Shown piece by piece: positions 25,791 through 33,748 of a stretch of DNA of 64,000 bases. A program made the translations under genes and the position numbers. A model generated the notes under the pieces. That model ran no database searches. It was not told the DNA's origin and was given only the letters and a program-made list of their open reading frames with translations. Source of the stretch: Niallia sp. NCCP-28 (lineage in GTDB: Bacteria > Bacillota > Bacilli > Bacillales > Cytobacillaceae); contig NZ_BQYJ01000001.1 in NCBI RefSeq assembly GCF_023168165.1, forward strand, positions 1 through 64,000. Direction: 5' to 3'. The first letter of the stretch is position 1. The number at the start of each line of letters is the position of its first letter.

Positions 25791-25820
25791 AAAAAAAAGC
25801 AGCCTTTGACTGCTTTTTTA
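25791..25820. terminator. Bidirectional terminator
   Basis: AAAAAAGCAG pairs with CTGCTTTTTT around a 7-nt loop. It lies between the convergent reductase and phosphatase genes. Confidence 0.8.
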
Positions 25821-25857
25821 TTTTTTAATTGATGTTTTTTGCCTAAAACAAACGCGA

Positions 25858-26403
25858 TTATTTATTTAAAAAGCGTTTGATATGGCATCCGCTCTTTGCA
25901 ACTTCCAGAAGAAATATATCAGGATTTTTTAAGTTTTCCCATTCTTTAAAGCCGAAATTTTTATCATAATAGTTTAATAATAGGCTCATGATATTGCCAT
26001 GTGTCACCATAATTACATTACTGTCCTCGCTTTTTTGCACTTCCTCTATAACCTCTGCAATGCGATTCATTGCTTCTCTGCTCGATTCGCCGCCGATAAA
26101 TTTCAGATCCATATCCAAAAATGTCGCTTCTAATTTTTCCATCCAATCAGCATAGGAAACAGAACTAAGGATTCGCTCCGAAAGCCTATTATCCATTTGT
26201 ATGATTCTATCATTATTTTCTGCATAAGGTGTCAGCGATTGAACAGCACGCAAAAAGGGGCTGGAAATAATGCGATCAACTGGAACATCTGCAAGACAGT
26301 CTGCTAATTTATTTGCCTGTTCCCACCCTAATTCGGTTAAGGCTGCATCACTTTCCTGTCCATTTGCTTGGCAATGCCGAATGAGATAAATAGTTTTTTT
26401 CAT
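25858..26403 (-). CDS. Histidine phosphatase (phosphoglycerate mutase-like)
   Basis: A 181-residue protein with the histidine phosphatase signature L-I-R-H-C-Q-A-N-G (residues 7-15, catalytic His10). The supporting active-site elements are I-S-S-P-F-L-R-A, the phosphate-pocket L-S-E-R and the second catalytic histidine in V-M-V-T-H-G-N. The usual R-H-G is R-H-C here, as in several Bacillus homologues. It is monocistronic, with GGGAGAGGGA before the start. It acts on a small phosphorylated metabolite that cannot be named. Confidence 0.8.
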   Translation of the reverse strand: MKKTIYLIRHCQANGQESDAALTELGWEQANKLADCLADVPVDRIISSPFLRAVQSLTPYAENNDRIIQMDNRLSERILSSVSYADWMEKLEATFLDMDLKFIGGESSREAMNRIAEVIEEVQKSEDSNVIMVTHGNIMSLLLNYYDKNFGFKEWENLKNPDIFLLEVAKSGCHIKRFLNK

Positions 26404-26702
26404 CCTTAATCCCTCTCCCTTTTAACCGCCTTTTCGTCTTATTTTCTGTAAAAGAATAAATAGGAACTATATAGCCCCTCACTTGTTATCATTTTAAAAT
26501 GAAGATACAAACAACATCAATTGTTTTGTATGAGACAAATGTACAAAAAACTCATAAACATGAATAAAATAGATAAATATCTGCAGGTTTTACTATGTAA
26601 TAAAATTAAATAAAGAAGTTTTTGCAAATATTCCATATATTATATCCAATGTAATAAATATCCAGGTTATTTCATATGCTTTTTAAAAACGGAGTGGATA
26701 TA

Positions 26703-27038
26703 ATGGCTAAATGGATTGATGTTTCTGTCTCACAGCATAAGTTAAAGCTTTATGACGCAAGCAAATTGTTAAAAACATATCCCATTGCCGTTGGAAAAAT
26801 GTTGACACCTACCCCTGGAGGCAACTATAAAATCATTAATAAACAAAATAATCCTGGAGGGCCATTTGGTGTTTTATGGATGGGGCTTTCCAAACCCCAT
26901 TATGGCATTCATGGCACCAACAATCCCTCTTCTATCGGCAAAAATGTTTCAAAAGGCTGCATTAGGATGCAAAATCATGATGTATTGGATTTATCTTCTT
27001 ATGTTGGAGTTGGCACAAATGTATTTATCCATAAATAA
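26703..27038 (+). CDS. Short L,D-transpeptidase (YkuD domain)
   Basis: An 111-residue protein that is almost only a YkuD catalytic domain. The active-site histidine is in Y-G-I-H-G-T (His70) and the catalytic cysteine is Cys86 in S-K-G-C-I-R-M. Such enzymes make or remodel 3-3 peptidoglycan cross-links. The frame is open from 26676, but the ATG at 26703 has GGAGTGG before it and fits the domain start. There is no signal peptide or LysM domain, unlike B. subtilis YkuD, so it may act at the forespore or spore, or leave by an unknown route. Confidence 0.8.
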   Translation: MAKWIDVSVSQHKLKLYDASKLLKTYPIAVGKMLTPTPGGNYKIINKQNNPGGPFGVLWMGLSKPHYGIHGTNNPSSIGKNVSKGCIRMQNHDVLDLSSYVGVGTNVFIHK

Positions 27039-27077
27039 TCTGACTGTTGCTGTTAGAAACTATAAAACATCTTCTGT

Positions 27078-27311
27078 CTATTTCCCTGAATCCATAAATC
27101 GAAGCAGGCCTTTTGCGACCGCTATTACATCATTTCCATTAAAAATAATGCAGGCTGTTCCTCCTTCATATGTCTCTCCATCAAATTCTCCTAAAACTGT
27201 TACATAGCCTTTTTTAAAATGATAAATTAAATGCTTATCATTTTCTGCACTTTCAAACGCATGTAAATCATTGGTCAAAAAGGCTTTTAACGGCTTTTTA
27301 TATAACTTCAT
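27078..27311 (-). CDS. Hypothetical protein (77 residues)
   Basis: A 77-residue soluble protein (M-K-L-Y-K-K-P-L-K-A-F-L, then H-F-K-K-G-Y-V-T-V-L-G-E-F-D-G-E-T-Y-E-G-G). Start at 27311 chosen because GAGGGGAAAG precedes it. The frame is open to 27440, but that part overlaps the end of the neighbouring gene and has no ribosome binding site. It follows the membrane-protein gene by 34 nt in the same direction, so it is probably in that operon. No family recognised. Confidence 0.55.
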   Translation of the reverse strand: MKLYKKPLKAFLTNDLHAFESAENDKHLIYHFKKGYVTVLGEFDGETYEGGTACIIFNGNDVIAVAKGLLRFMDSGK

Positions 27312-27345
27312 GCTTTCTTTCCCCTCACACTTTCTGCCTTTATTA

Positions 27346-28122
27346 TTATTTATAATAAGGAGGATAATCACCCTGATGATGGATTTCAAAAACACTATTC
27401 CGGTCCACTTTATTCGAAATGATGTATTGCCCCTTTTCATTTTCCTTTTTCCATTTTTCTATAAAGATTACTAAGTAAATATCCTTTTTTATTTTTTTCG
27501 CTTTTGTTTCCCTTGTTACCTGATAACCATTAACAGCTCCCTCCCATTTGCCAATTTCTTTTGGAAAATAACTTATGTCAGTTCCTGCCCCCTCCATCAA
27601 AAAATCAACTGCATCTGCTTCTGTAAAAGCCGGCATTTGTGGAGAGGCTATTTGCAAACAACCCCAGATTAGTCCTACCACAACAATTGGCATAAGAAAA
27701 AACCAGCCCATATTAAAGGGAAAAACATCTTTAAACAGCATCTTATCCAATACAGCATACACCAATGCAGCCAGAAATCCTGTTGCAGCTGCAAAAATAT
27801 TTATAGTAAGTATGCCAAAGAATGCTCCCAAAGAAGACACAATAATCACATACAGCCAATCTTGTGTCGGAAAATATTTTCTTTGCAAAAACTCTGCTGC
27901 AATTGATACGAAGTTTCCATATAAAAAAATAATAACAAAAGCATACATAAAATAAATAAAAAACCAGCCAATAAAATCATTTCCTTGGTTATAAGAAGCT
28001 TCTATATCTGAATAAATATACCAAAAGGTAAAAACGGACGCCGGAAAAAAAGCAGAAATAAATGTCGCTGTTATTTTTCTGGGGATGATATCCTGTAACT
28101 CTGCTTGCATCTTCTCCTCCAT
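27346..28122 (-). CDS. Hypothetical multi-pass membrane protein
   Basis: A 258-residue protein with about five predicted helices between residues 18 and 160 and a soluble C-terminal part of about 95 residues (I-S-Y-F-P-K-E-I-G-K-W-E-G, ending E-I-H-H-Q-G-D-Y-P-P-Y-Y-K). The start follows GGAGAAG. It heads a two-gene set with the 77-residue protein. I do not recognise a family. Confidence 0.6.
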   Translation of the reverse strand: MEEKMQAELQDIIPRKITATFISAFFPASVFTFWYIYSDIEASYNQGNDFIGWFFIYFMYAFVIIFLYGNFVSIAAEFLQRKYFPTQDWLYVIIVSSLGAFFGILTINIFAAATGFLAALVYAVLDKMLFKDVFPFNMGWFFLMPIVVVGLIWGCLQIASPQMPAFTEADAVDFLMEGAGTDISYFPKEIGKWEGAVNGYQVTRETKAKKIKKDIYLVIFIEKWKKENEKGQYIISNKVDRNSVFEIHHQGDYPPYYK

Positions 28123-28393
28123 TAATTGTTCTTTTTGATAATTTTACCATTAATTAATTTTGTGGGGATTATTTCTTATTACATTCAAAAATTCCTGCTT
28201 TAAAATTACACATGCTAATCTCTTTTGAAAAGCTTTTTGGAGACATCCCCCTTTTCTTTTCGTATATGTTCTTTTTTGTTAGGTACCTTATTTATTTCCT
28301 TTGTACATATTTTTTCTTGGAAGTATAGGCTACTCTTTTCCTTTCTTCACTTGTATAATAGCAAGTATTCTAATAGAAGAAGGAGTGTTTTTT

Positions 28394-28636
28394 TTGTTTT
28401 ACAAATTAACAAAAGAGCAGCAGCAATTAATGATCTCTAATATTCAAACTTTTTTTACCCAAGAACGTGAAGAAGAAATATCAGAATTTGCCGCCGAAAG
28501 AGTGCTCGATTTTGTCAAAGAATCACTTGCTCCTCATTTTTATAATGCTGGCATACTAGATGCAAAACAAATCATCGAAGATCAATTTTCTGTTCTGGAA
28601 GATGAAGTGCTGACATTGGAAAAACCAATAAAATAA
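28394..28636 (+). CDS. DUF2164 family protein
   Basis: An 80-residue protein matching DUF2164: K-L-T-K-E-Q-Q-Q-L-M-I-S-N-I-Q, then F-F-T-Q-E-R-E-E-E-I, L-D-F-V-K-E-S-L-A-P-H-F-Y-N-A-G-I-L-D-A-K. The best start is the TTG at 28394, eight nt after AGAAGGAG. Longer frames to 28301 or 28225 would give an implausible hydrophobic leader. Function unknown; it ends at a strong shared terminator. Confidence 0.75.
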   Translation: MFYKLTKEQQQLMISNIQTFFTQEREEEISEFAAERVLDFVKESLAPHFYNAGILDAKQIIEDQFSVLEDEVLTLEKPIK

Positions 28637-28651
28637 ATCTATAAAATAATG

Positions 28652-28710
28652 GATAACCAAAACATGCTCAGGGCCCTAAGCTCTGAGCAGCATATTTTGG
28701 TTATCTTTTT
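28652..28710. terminator. Bidirectional terminator
   Basis: GATAACCAAAA pairs with TTTTGGTTATC, with a further inner stem (GCTCAGGGC with GCTCTGAGC), then TTTTT. It separates the convergent DUF2164 and flavoprotein genes. Confidence 0.8.
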
Positions 28711-28723
28711 CCAAAATAAAATA

Positions 28724-29362
28724 TCAATAAAGCCTTTTCGTATAGCTTTCCTCAAGCGCCTTATCGATTGTTTCCACTGTGGCATTCGGAAGGTTTGCAT
28801 GTGCCAATAATATTTTTGCAGCATTCGGCAAATCATTTTTATCTGCCCATGTATCCATATTCCACAACCCAGACCGAATCATCGCTTTTGCACAGTGAAT
28901 AAAACATTCCTCCACTTCAACCACTATTCCGATTAAAGGATTTTTTCCTTTCACCGCCATTTTCTCCAGGAGTTTTTTATCTTTAGTCAACATTGCTTTC
29001 CCATTCACCCGCAATGTTTCCTTCAGCCCAGGAATGAAAAAAAGCAAACCGGCTCTTCCATTTGCAAGAATATTTCGCAGGGAATCCATTCGTTTATTGC
29101 CAGGCCTTTCTGGAATAACCAACTGCTTTTCATTGATAATATAAACAAACCCTGGCTTATCTCCTCTTGGAGAAACATCGCAAAATCCGTTTTCATCTGC
29201 AGTAGATATCACTACAAAAGGAGATTTGTCGATAAAATTGGCACAATGCTCATCAATAATAGAAACCACCTTATTTTGCACTAATTCACTTGGATAACCA
29301 AGCATTTCTCTTAATTCTTCTTCTGTTGTAATCAAGTTTTCAACTGAAGCGCTTATTTGCAC
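28724..29362 (-). CDS. Pyridoxamine 5'-phosphate oxidase-family FMN protein
   Basis: A 212-residue PPOX-fold flavoprotein of the subgroup with S-P-R-G-D-K-P-G-F-V and N-G-R-A-G-L-L-F-F-I-P-G, near residues 78-87 and 119-130. It also has E-C-F-I-H-C-A-K-A and a final W-N, typical of the DR2398-like subfamily. It probably binds FMN or F420 and reduces a small molecule; the substrate is unknown. It is monocistronic, starting after AAGGAGTG. Confidence 0.75.
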   Translation of the reverse strand: MQISASVENLITTEEELREMLGYPSELVQNKVVSIIDEHCANFIDKSPFVVISTADENGFCDVSPRGDKPGFVYIINEKQLVIPERPGNKRMDSLRNILANGRAGLLFFIPGLKETLRVNGKAMLTKDKKLLEKMAVKGKNPLIGIVVEVEECFIHCAKAMIRSGLWNMDTWADKNDLPNAAKILLAHANLPNATVETIDKALEESYTKRLY

Positions 29363-29416
29363 AAGTCAACACTCCTTAAAATGGAATATATTTTTTACGA
29401 TAGAACAAGTTTCTTT

Positions 29417-29540
29417 TGAACTACTCACCGCTTAACGACCTTGCGTTCTGTTTGAAGCGGGAGATTCCTATGAACATCGAAGCATCCTTTCGTTATTTAG
29501 CAGGCTAGCCCCGAGGTGGGAGTTTTCTGTCGGGAAAAGA
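29417..29540 (+). repeat. Possible IS200/IS605-type right-end remnant
   Basis: The stretch GAACTACTCACCGCTTAACG, then GCGGGAGATTCCTA, GGCTAGCCCCGAGGTGGGAG and TTTTCTGTCGGGA is GC-richer than its surroundings and has pairing blocks (CACCGCTT with GAAGCGGG). It resembles sequences downstream of tnpB genes in Bacillaceae, where the element's right end encodes the guide RNA scaffold. No tnpB is left here. The recognition is from memory and uncertain. Confidence 0.35.
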
Positions 29541-29689
29541 TAAAAAATGCAGCTTGAAAGTGTATCTTGTTGATATCTCCTATATTATGTAAGCACCTTA
29601 TAACAGCTACTCTGTTTAACTGATGCTATTTTTGCTGTTTGAACATAGGGAGTCTATACTAAATACCTATTGCCACTCGCGGTGGAAAA

Positions 29690-30136
29690 CTTGCTGATAA
29701 TTAATATTTTCATAGCAATACTTTTGTAGAATGCATGCGCCCCTTTGCGATGGCCGCTAAATCGAAGCCGAATTTCTTGTATCCCTTCTGCTTTGCCCAT
29801 TCCTCGCATTTTCTCATTAATTTAAACTGATTCCCTGTTTTCTGTAATTTCCATCTACCGCCAATTTCTTCATATTCCAATCCTAGCAAATTCTTTCCAA
29901 ATATATGTATCCAGCCGCAAATGTCTCCACCTACTAATCTATACACATAAATAGCATGGATTCAATGCATTTATAAGTTTTTCTAGTCGTGACTTCATTT
30001 GTTCGTTTGTTACCGCATAACCTAATTGTGCGCACAATCTATTCATTTCCAATACAGTTTTTAGTTCAGCGGCTTTTCTCATTGATTGCTCCTCTTCTTT
30101 TTTAGTTCTTCTATAAAGTTCACCAAGCATGTACAA
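29690..30136 (-). pseudogene. GNAT acetyltransferase, multiply frameshifted
   Basis: Minus-strand pieces in shifting frames form a GNAT protein: E-M-N-R-L-C-A-Q-L-G-Y-A-V-T, then H-A-I-Y-V-Y-R-L-V-G-G-D-I-C-G-W-I-H-I-F, then L-M-R-K-C-E-E-W-A-K-Q-K-G-Y-K-K-F-G, and in a third frame R-K-G-A-H-A-F-Y. At least two frameshifts are needed, and the acetyl-CoA loop (R/Q-x-x-G-x-G/A) is lost. It is no longer functional. Confidence 0.7.
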
Positions 30137-30242
30137 TAATCCTTTCTATAAAAATAGCTTACATGCAAGCTTCAACTGCTAAACGTTTAAACAATAATTA
30201 TCCGGATATAATGATAACTATGAAATATGAGAGGTTGTTTGC

Positions 30243-30755
30243 ATGTATTTGCTATTAGTTGTAGTCGTCTACATCTTATTTGCTATTTATTTTATTGATT
30301 GGAAGAATTGGAAAAATTATTATTCGACTATTCAATATTTTATCATTAGTAATTTGCTATATAATTTTATTTTTTACCAGCATACTTTATGGAAATATCA
30401 TGCAGTAACGATTTATTGGCTAAACCATACTCTTATAGATCTTACATTTACATTTATAATCGTTCCTACTGTAATTATGATTTATTTGAGATACTATCCA
30501 ATAGGAAAAAAACAATTGGCCTATGTAGCTATTTGGGTTGCTTATTTTACTAGCATTGAATGGCTTTTTTATAAAAAGGGGCTTTTTCTATATGAAAATG
30601 GGTGGAATATTCTATGGTCCATTATTTTTAATATCATTCTTTTTACTTTTGTAAGGATACATTATAAACGCCCCCTTTTTGCCTTATTGGCTTCAGCACC
30701 TATAATTATTATCCTGTTATTTTTGTTCCACCCTACTCTTTCAGAATTAAAATGA
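30243..30755 (+). CDS. CBO0543-type membrane protein
   Basis: A 170-residue protein with five predicted helices. It fits the CBO0543 family of Bacillus and Clostridium membrane proteins: F-I-D-W-K-N-W-K-N-Y-Y-S-T, then Y-W-L-N-H-T-L-I-D, and E-W-L-F-Y-K-K-G-L. It starts after GAGAGG. Function unknown; possibly coupled to the 32-residue frame just downstream. Confidence 0.7.
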   Translation: MYLLLVVVVYILFAIYFIDWKNWKNYYSTIQYFIISNLLYNFIFYQHTLWKYHAVTIYWLNHTLIDLTFTFIIVPTVIMIYLRYYPIGKKQLAYVAIWVAYFTSIEWLFYKKGLFLYENGWNILWSIIFNIILFTFVRIHYKRPLFALLASAPIIIILLFLFHPTLSELK

Positions 30756-30771
30756 TTTAATGGTGATAAAT

Positions 30772-30870
30772 GTGGAAACAGAGCAATTATCTACACCCAT
30801 TTTCTTCCTACTATTATTTTCCATCTATATTGGCATGGCTTGTTATCTTTATATCAGAAAAAGAAAATAA
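30772..30870 (+). CDS. Possible micro-protein (32 residues)
   Basis: A GTG start 16 nt after the CBO0543 stop opens a 32-codon frame encoding one membrane helix (I-F-F-L-L-L-F-S-I-Y-I-G-M-A-C-Y-L-Y-I) and an R-K-R-K tail. An ATG at 30762 would add four residues. The ribosome binding site is weak (GGTGAT). A single-pass small protein coupled to the membrane protein is possible. Confidence 0.35.
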   Translation: METEQLSTPIFFLLLFSIYIGMACYLYIRKRK

Positions 30871-30893
30871 TTTGGCTATTTAATAAAGAAAGC

Positions 30894-30923
30894 AAAAAAA
30901 GTGCTGACAGATTGCCAGCACTT
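30894..30923 (-). terminator. Terminator of the TolB-like gene
   Basis: On the minus strand AAGTGCTGG pairs with TCAGCACTT and is followed by a T run and GC. It lies about 85 nt beyond the stop at 31007. Confidence 0.75.
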
Positions 30924-31006
30924 CAGAGAGTAGACAGAATCCATTTTCCAATATTCAAGCTGATCGAAAACGTTTGTCGACAGCTTGGATTGCCGACGCT
31001 TTTTTC

Positions 31007-32212
31007 TTATGGGGAAATTACCGGTATTTCATCCACTCTTTTAATCCAAACCTGTTCCTTTCCATTAAGCCCCTCTTTTATCATGGCCGATTTTTCACGT
31101 CCTTCTCTCATCCATATGATAAAAGATCCTATAACTTTTGGACTTGTATCTGCTTCTTTTTTAGGTGGGAAAGCAACCTGCTTTTGCTGTGCGGTTTTAA
31201 GATTAATAACATATAATTTAGAATACATCATTGGCACTGGTCCCTCCTGCCATTTTTTATTTTCTTTTGCACGGGCTACAATAACTGCCTCTTTTGACAA
31301 CCATTCCAAATCTAAATCTACATAACCTTTTGGTGTGTATTCTTTTTGTTGGCTGACACTAGGAATATCGGCAACCTTTATTTTTTTATCCTGTACTAAA
31401 AACCTTCCTTCACCAGATATATAAGCTAATTTATTTTCATATGGAGACCATTTTATCCAGTCCTTGTTAATCAGCATTTTCCCAATTGCTTGAAAGTTTG
31501 TCCCTTCTTTTGATAACACACATAATGTATTGCTGTCATTAGATAAAGAAGCTGTTGGTATGGCTAAAAAACTGATCCATTTATCGTCTTTGCTCCATTT
31601 AAAAATAGTTGCATCAATTGCAAATAAATCTTTTTCATCTGTTTGAATCGTATAAAAAGGTTTTATTTTGCTGCTATCAAGATTTGCATTTGCTGGAACA
31701 CGAAAAAGCTTAACAGGTCCCCAACCTGTTGGCAGCAATTGTGCTTGAGACGATACAATAAATTCTTTTCCATTTGGATACCATACAAAATCGCTAACAC
31801 CTAATGCCACATTCTCAAATCCTTTTGGAACGCCATTTTCCGTTTTCGTTACATCTAACCCGCCCCACGTAGTATAAGCAATCTGATTAGCTATCGGGGA
31901 CCATTGAAACTGAAAAACTTCCATCCCTTCATATGGCTGATACGTTTTTTTCTGCTTTGTGTCATATACATATAAAAACATTTTTTCTCCACTTTCAGCT
32001 CCTTTTAAATAGGCTAGAAAACGGCCATCATAGGACCATTTTGGATCATATACGTATTGATTTTTTGTAATTTGATGCTCGATTCTCCCCTCTTTTATCC
32101 ATAATTTATGATCCCTAATAAATGCAGCTTTTAAAGGAGTTTCTGCTGAAACACTGGGCATATACAGCAAAAAACTAATTATAAAAACAGCCATCCTCTT
32201 AATTAATTTCAT
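31007..32212 (-). CDS. Secreted TolB-like beta-propeller protein
   Basis: A 401-residue exported protein. A signal peptide of about 22 residues is followed by WD40/TolB-type propeller blades (W-S-Y-D-G-R-F-L-A-Y, W-S-P-I-A-N-Q-I-A-Y, W-Y-P-N-G-K-E-F-I, W-S-K-D-D-K-W-I-S-F, W-S-P-Y-E-N-K-L-A-Y). The ATG at 32212 has GGAGG seven nt upstream; the ATG at 32218 is too close to it. Gram-positive relatives are of unknown function, probably extracellular binding scaffolds. It is divergent from the TetR gene. Confidence 0.7.
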   Translation of the reverse strand: MKLIKRMAVFIISFLLYMPSVSAETPLKAAFIRDHKLWIKEGRIEHQITKNQYVYDPKWSYDGRFLAYLKGAESGEKMFLYVYDTKQKKTYQPYEGMEVFQFQWSPIANQIAYTTWGGLDVTKTENGVPKGFENVALGVSDFVWYPNGKEFIVSSQAQLLPTGWGPVKLFRVPANANLDSSKIKPFYTIQTDEKDLFAIDATIFKWSKDDKWISFLAIPTASLSNDSNTLCVLSKEGTNFQAIGKMLINKDWIKWSPYENKLAYISGEGRFLVQDKKIKVADIPSVSQQKEYTPKGYVDLDLEWLSKEAVIVARAKENKKWQEGPVPMMYSKLYVINLKTAQQKQVAFPPKKEADTSPKVIGSFIIWMREGREKSAMIKEGLNGKEQVWIKRVDEIPVISP

Positions 32213-32264
32213 ATCCATTCCTCCTTCTGATAGAATGCCCTGAGCAGAATAGAAACAATACTGA

Positions 32265-32312
32265 TTGACTAAAATACAAGGATAGTTTAAAATTTGATTA
32301 ATCGATCAAATT
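32265..32312 (+). promoter_or_regulatory. Promoter with TetR-type operator
   Basis: TTGACT (32265-32270), 17-nt spacer and TAAAAT (32288-32293) form a sigma-A promoter. A palindrome, AATTTGAT-TAATCG-ATCAAATT (32291-32312), overlaps the -10 and start region. This is where an autoregulating TetR repressor would bind. Confidence 0.65.
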
Positions 32313-32344
32313 AAAATATAATCAATCAACCAAAGGAGTATAGT

Positions 32345-32953
32345 ATGGAAAACAACGAAAGCAAACAATCCTTTATTGCAGAAGCAAGACGAGAACAAAT
32401 TATTAAAGCAGCCATCGATACGCTAGAAGAAATTGGATTTGTTAGTGCAAGTCTTGCAAAAATAGCCAAAAAGGCAAAAATCAGCACTGGGCTTATTTCT
32501 TATCATTTCGCCAACAAATTAGATTTAATGAATAGCACCCTTGAATATTTGCTGATTACTCATTTTGCTTTTATCCGTTCTAAAGTTGAGCAAAAAGAAA
32601 CAGCAAAAGATAAATTAGCTGCCTTTATCGAATCCAGTTTAGTTTATCAAGAAACACAAAAAGCTAATAATATTGCCCTAATTGAGATTATTTTTAATGC
32701 GAGAACAGAAGATCATATTCCTTATTATCAATTGCAGGATGAGGAGGAAGGCGATCCTATTCAAGAATTGCTTGAAAGCATATTAAATCAGGGGAAACAA
32801 ACAAAAGAATTTGGAGAATTTGACAATGGCCTTGTGAAGCAAATGATCATTGGAGCAATTTCAGAGAGAATGTTTTCTTCTATTAATGAAGAAATAGAAT
32901 TCGAATCCTATTTTCATGAACTAAACCGCTTAATTTTGAAGTTGGTGCAATGA
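32345..32953 (+). CDS. TetR-family transcriptional repressor
   Basis: A 202-residue TetR-type regulator. The N-terminal helix-turn-helix at about residues 31-60 reads V-S-A-S-L-A-K-I-A-K-K-A-K-I-S-T-G-L-I-S-Y-H-F. The ligand domain fills the rest. It starts after CAAAGGAG. A palindromic operator overlaps its own promoter. The next gene in its operon is a broken YqeB-like membrane protein, so its regulated partner may be lost, though the divergent TolB-like gene could also be a target. Confidence 0.8.
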   Translation: MENNESKQSFIAEARREQIIKAAIDTLEEIGFVSASLAKIAKKAKISTGLISYHFANKLDLMNSTLEYLLITHFAFIRSKVEQKETAKDKLAAFIESSLVYQETQKANNIALIEIIFNARTEDHIPYYQLQDEEEGDPIQELLESILNQGKQTKEFGEFDNGLVKQMIIGAISERMFSSINEEIEFESYFHELNRLILKLVQ

Positions 32954-32969
32954 CAATTTGGAGGAAAAA

Positions 32970-33576
32970 ATGAATAGAGAAACCATCTTAGGCTTAACTA
33001 AAATAGAAAAGACGGCATTTTTTATTTTGCCGATGCTAATTGGCTCCCTTCTCGGGTGATTTATTCCTAATATAGCTGATTTATATAGCCCATTCTAATA
33101 ATTTCTGGGTATCTGTTATAGCAATGGCGCTTGGAATTATCATTGAATTACTTTTTACGGGGATAGTATTCAGTGAAACATTAAATGTAAAAATTACCGA
33201 TGCAGAGCTTTTGCTTAAAATAAATGATTAAAAAACAAAAATTAGCAAGCAGGAGATTTCTGCGATTTTTTTAGAAAATAAATCTCTTATTGTTCTTGGC
33301 TTAAGCTATATCATGAAAAAACGGATATCAAAAGCTCCAAAGCACAAGATGCCTTTATTATGCATGGCTATCCTTGGAAAGAGAAAAACCCCTATGAAAA
33401 TGAGTACCGAAAGTGGGATTTGGATGATGCTGATTTCTCAAAAGAAATAACAAATATTCTTTATGCGAGAAGAAAATAAAAAAGAAGCAACATATCTCAG
33501 GGAAGATTTAAATGAATTAGGTATTGTTGTGCGAGATCAAGATGGACAACAGTATGTGCGAACCATTAATAAATAA
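32970..33576 (+). pseudogene. YqeB-family membrane protein, multiply disrupted
   Basis: Starts with GGAGG and ATG at 32970 and reads M-N-R-E-T-I-L-G-L-T-K-I-E-K-T-A-F-F. It then meets a stop near 33058 and several frame shifts. Later pieces (F-W-V-S-V-I-A-M-A-L-G-I-I, K-I-T-D-A-E-L, K-S-L-I-V-L-G, H-G-Y-P-W-K-E-K-N-P-Y-E-N-E-Y, L-R-E-D-L-N-E-L-G-I-V-V-R-D) match the Bacillus YqeB family in order. At least four disruptions are needed to join them. It lies 16 nt after the TetR gene. Confidence 0.7.
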
Positions 33577-33699
33577 AGTCAATTTTTGTCGAAAAATAGC
33601 TATTTTTAAAAAACTGAAGCAAAATCAGCAAAAATTGCAGCGATTGTTATGCAAATAAAATCCATATCCGAAAAAATGCAGCACTTCGGCTAATTCAAT

Positions 33700-33740
33700 A
33701 AAAAAGATGATTCCTGCCGATGCAGAAATCATCTTTTTTT
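33700..33740. terminator. Bidirectional terminator
   Basis: AAAAAAGATGATT and AATCATCTTTTTTT pair around CCTGCCGATGCAGA. Serves the DUF445 gene and the broken YqeB gene. Confidence 0.8.
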
Positions 33741-33748
33741 CCAGTTTA

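Noticed and set aside
27312-27440. N-terminal extension of the 77-residue protein
   Set aside because: It would overlap the end of the preceding membrane-protein gene in another frame, while a good ribosome binding site stands before 27311.
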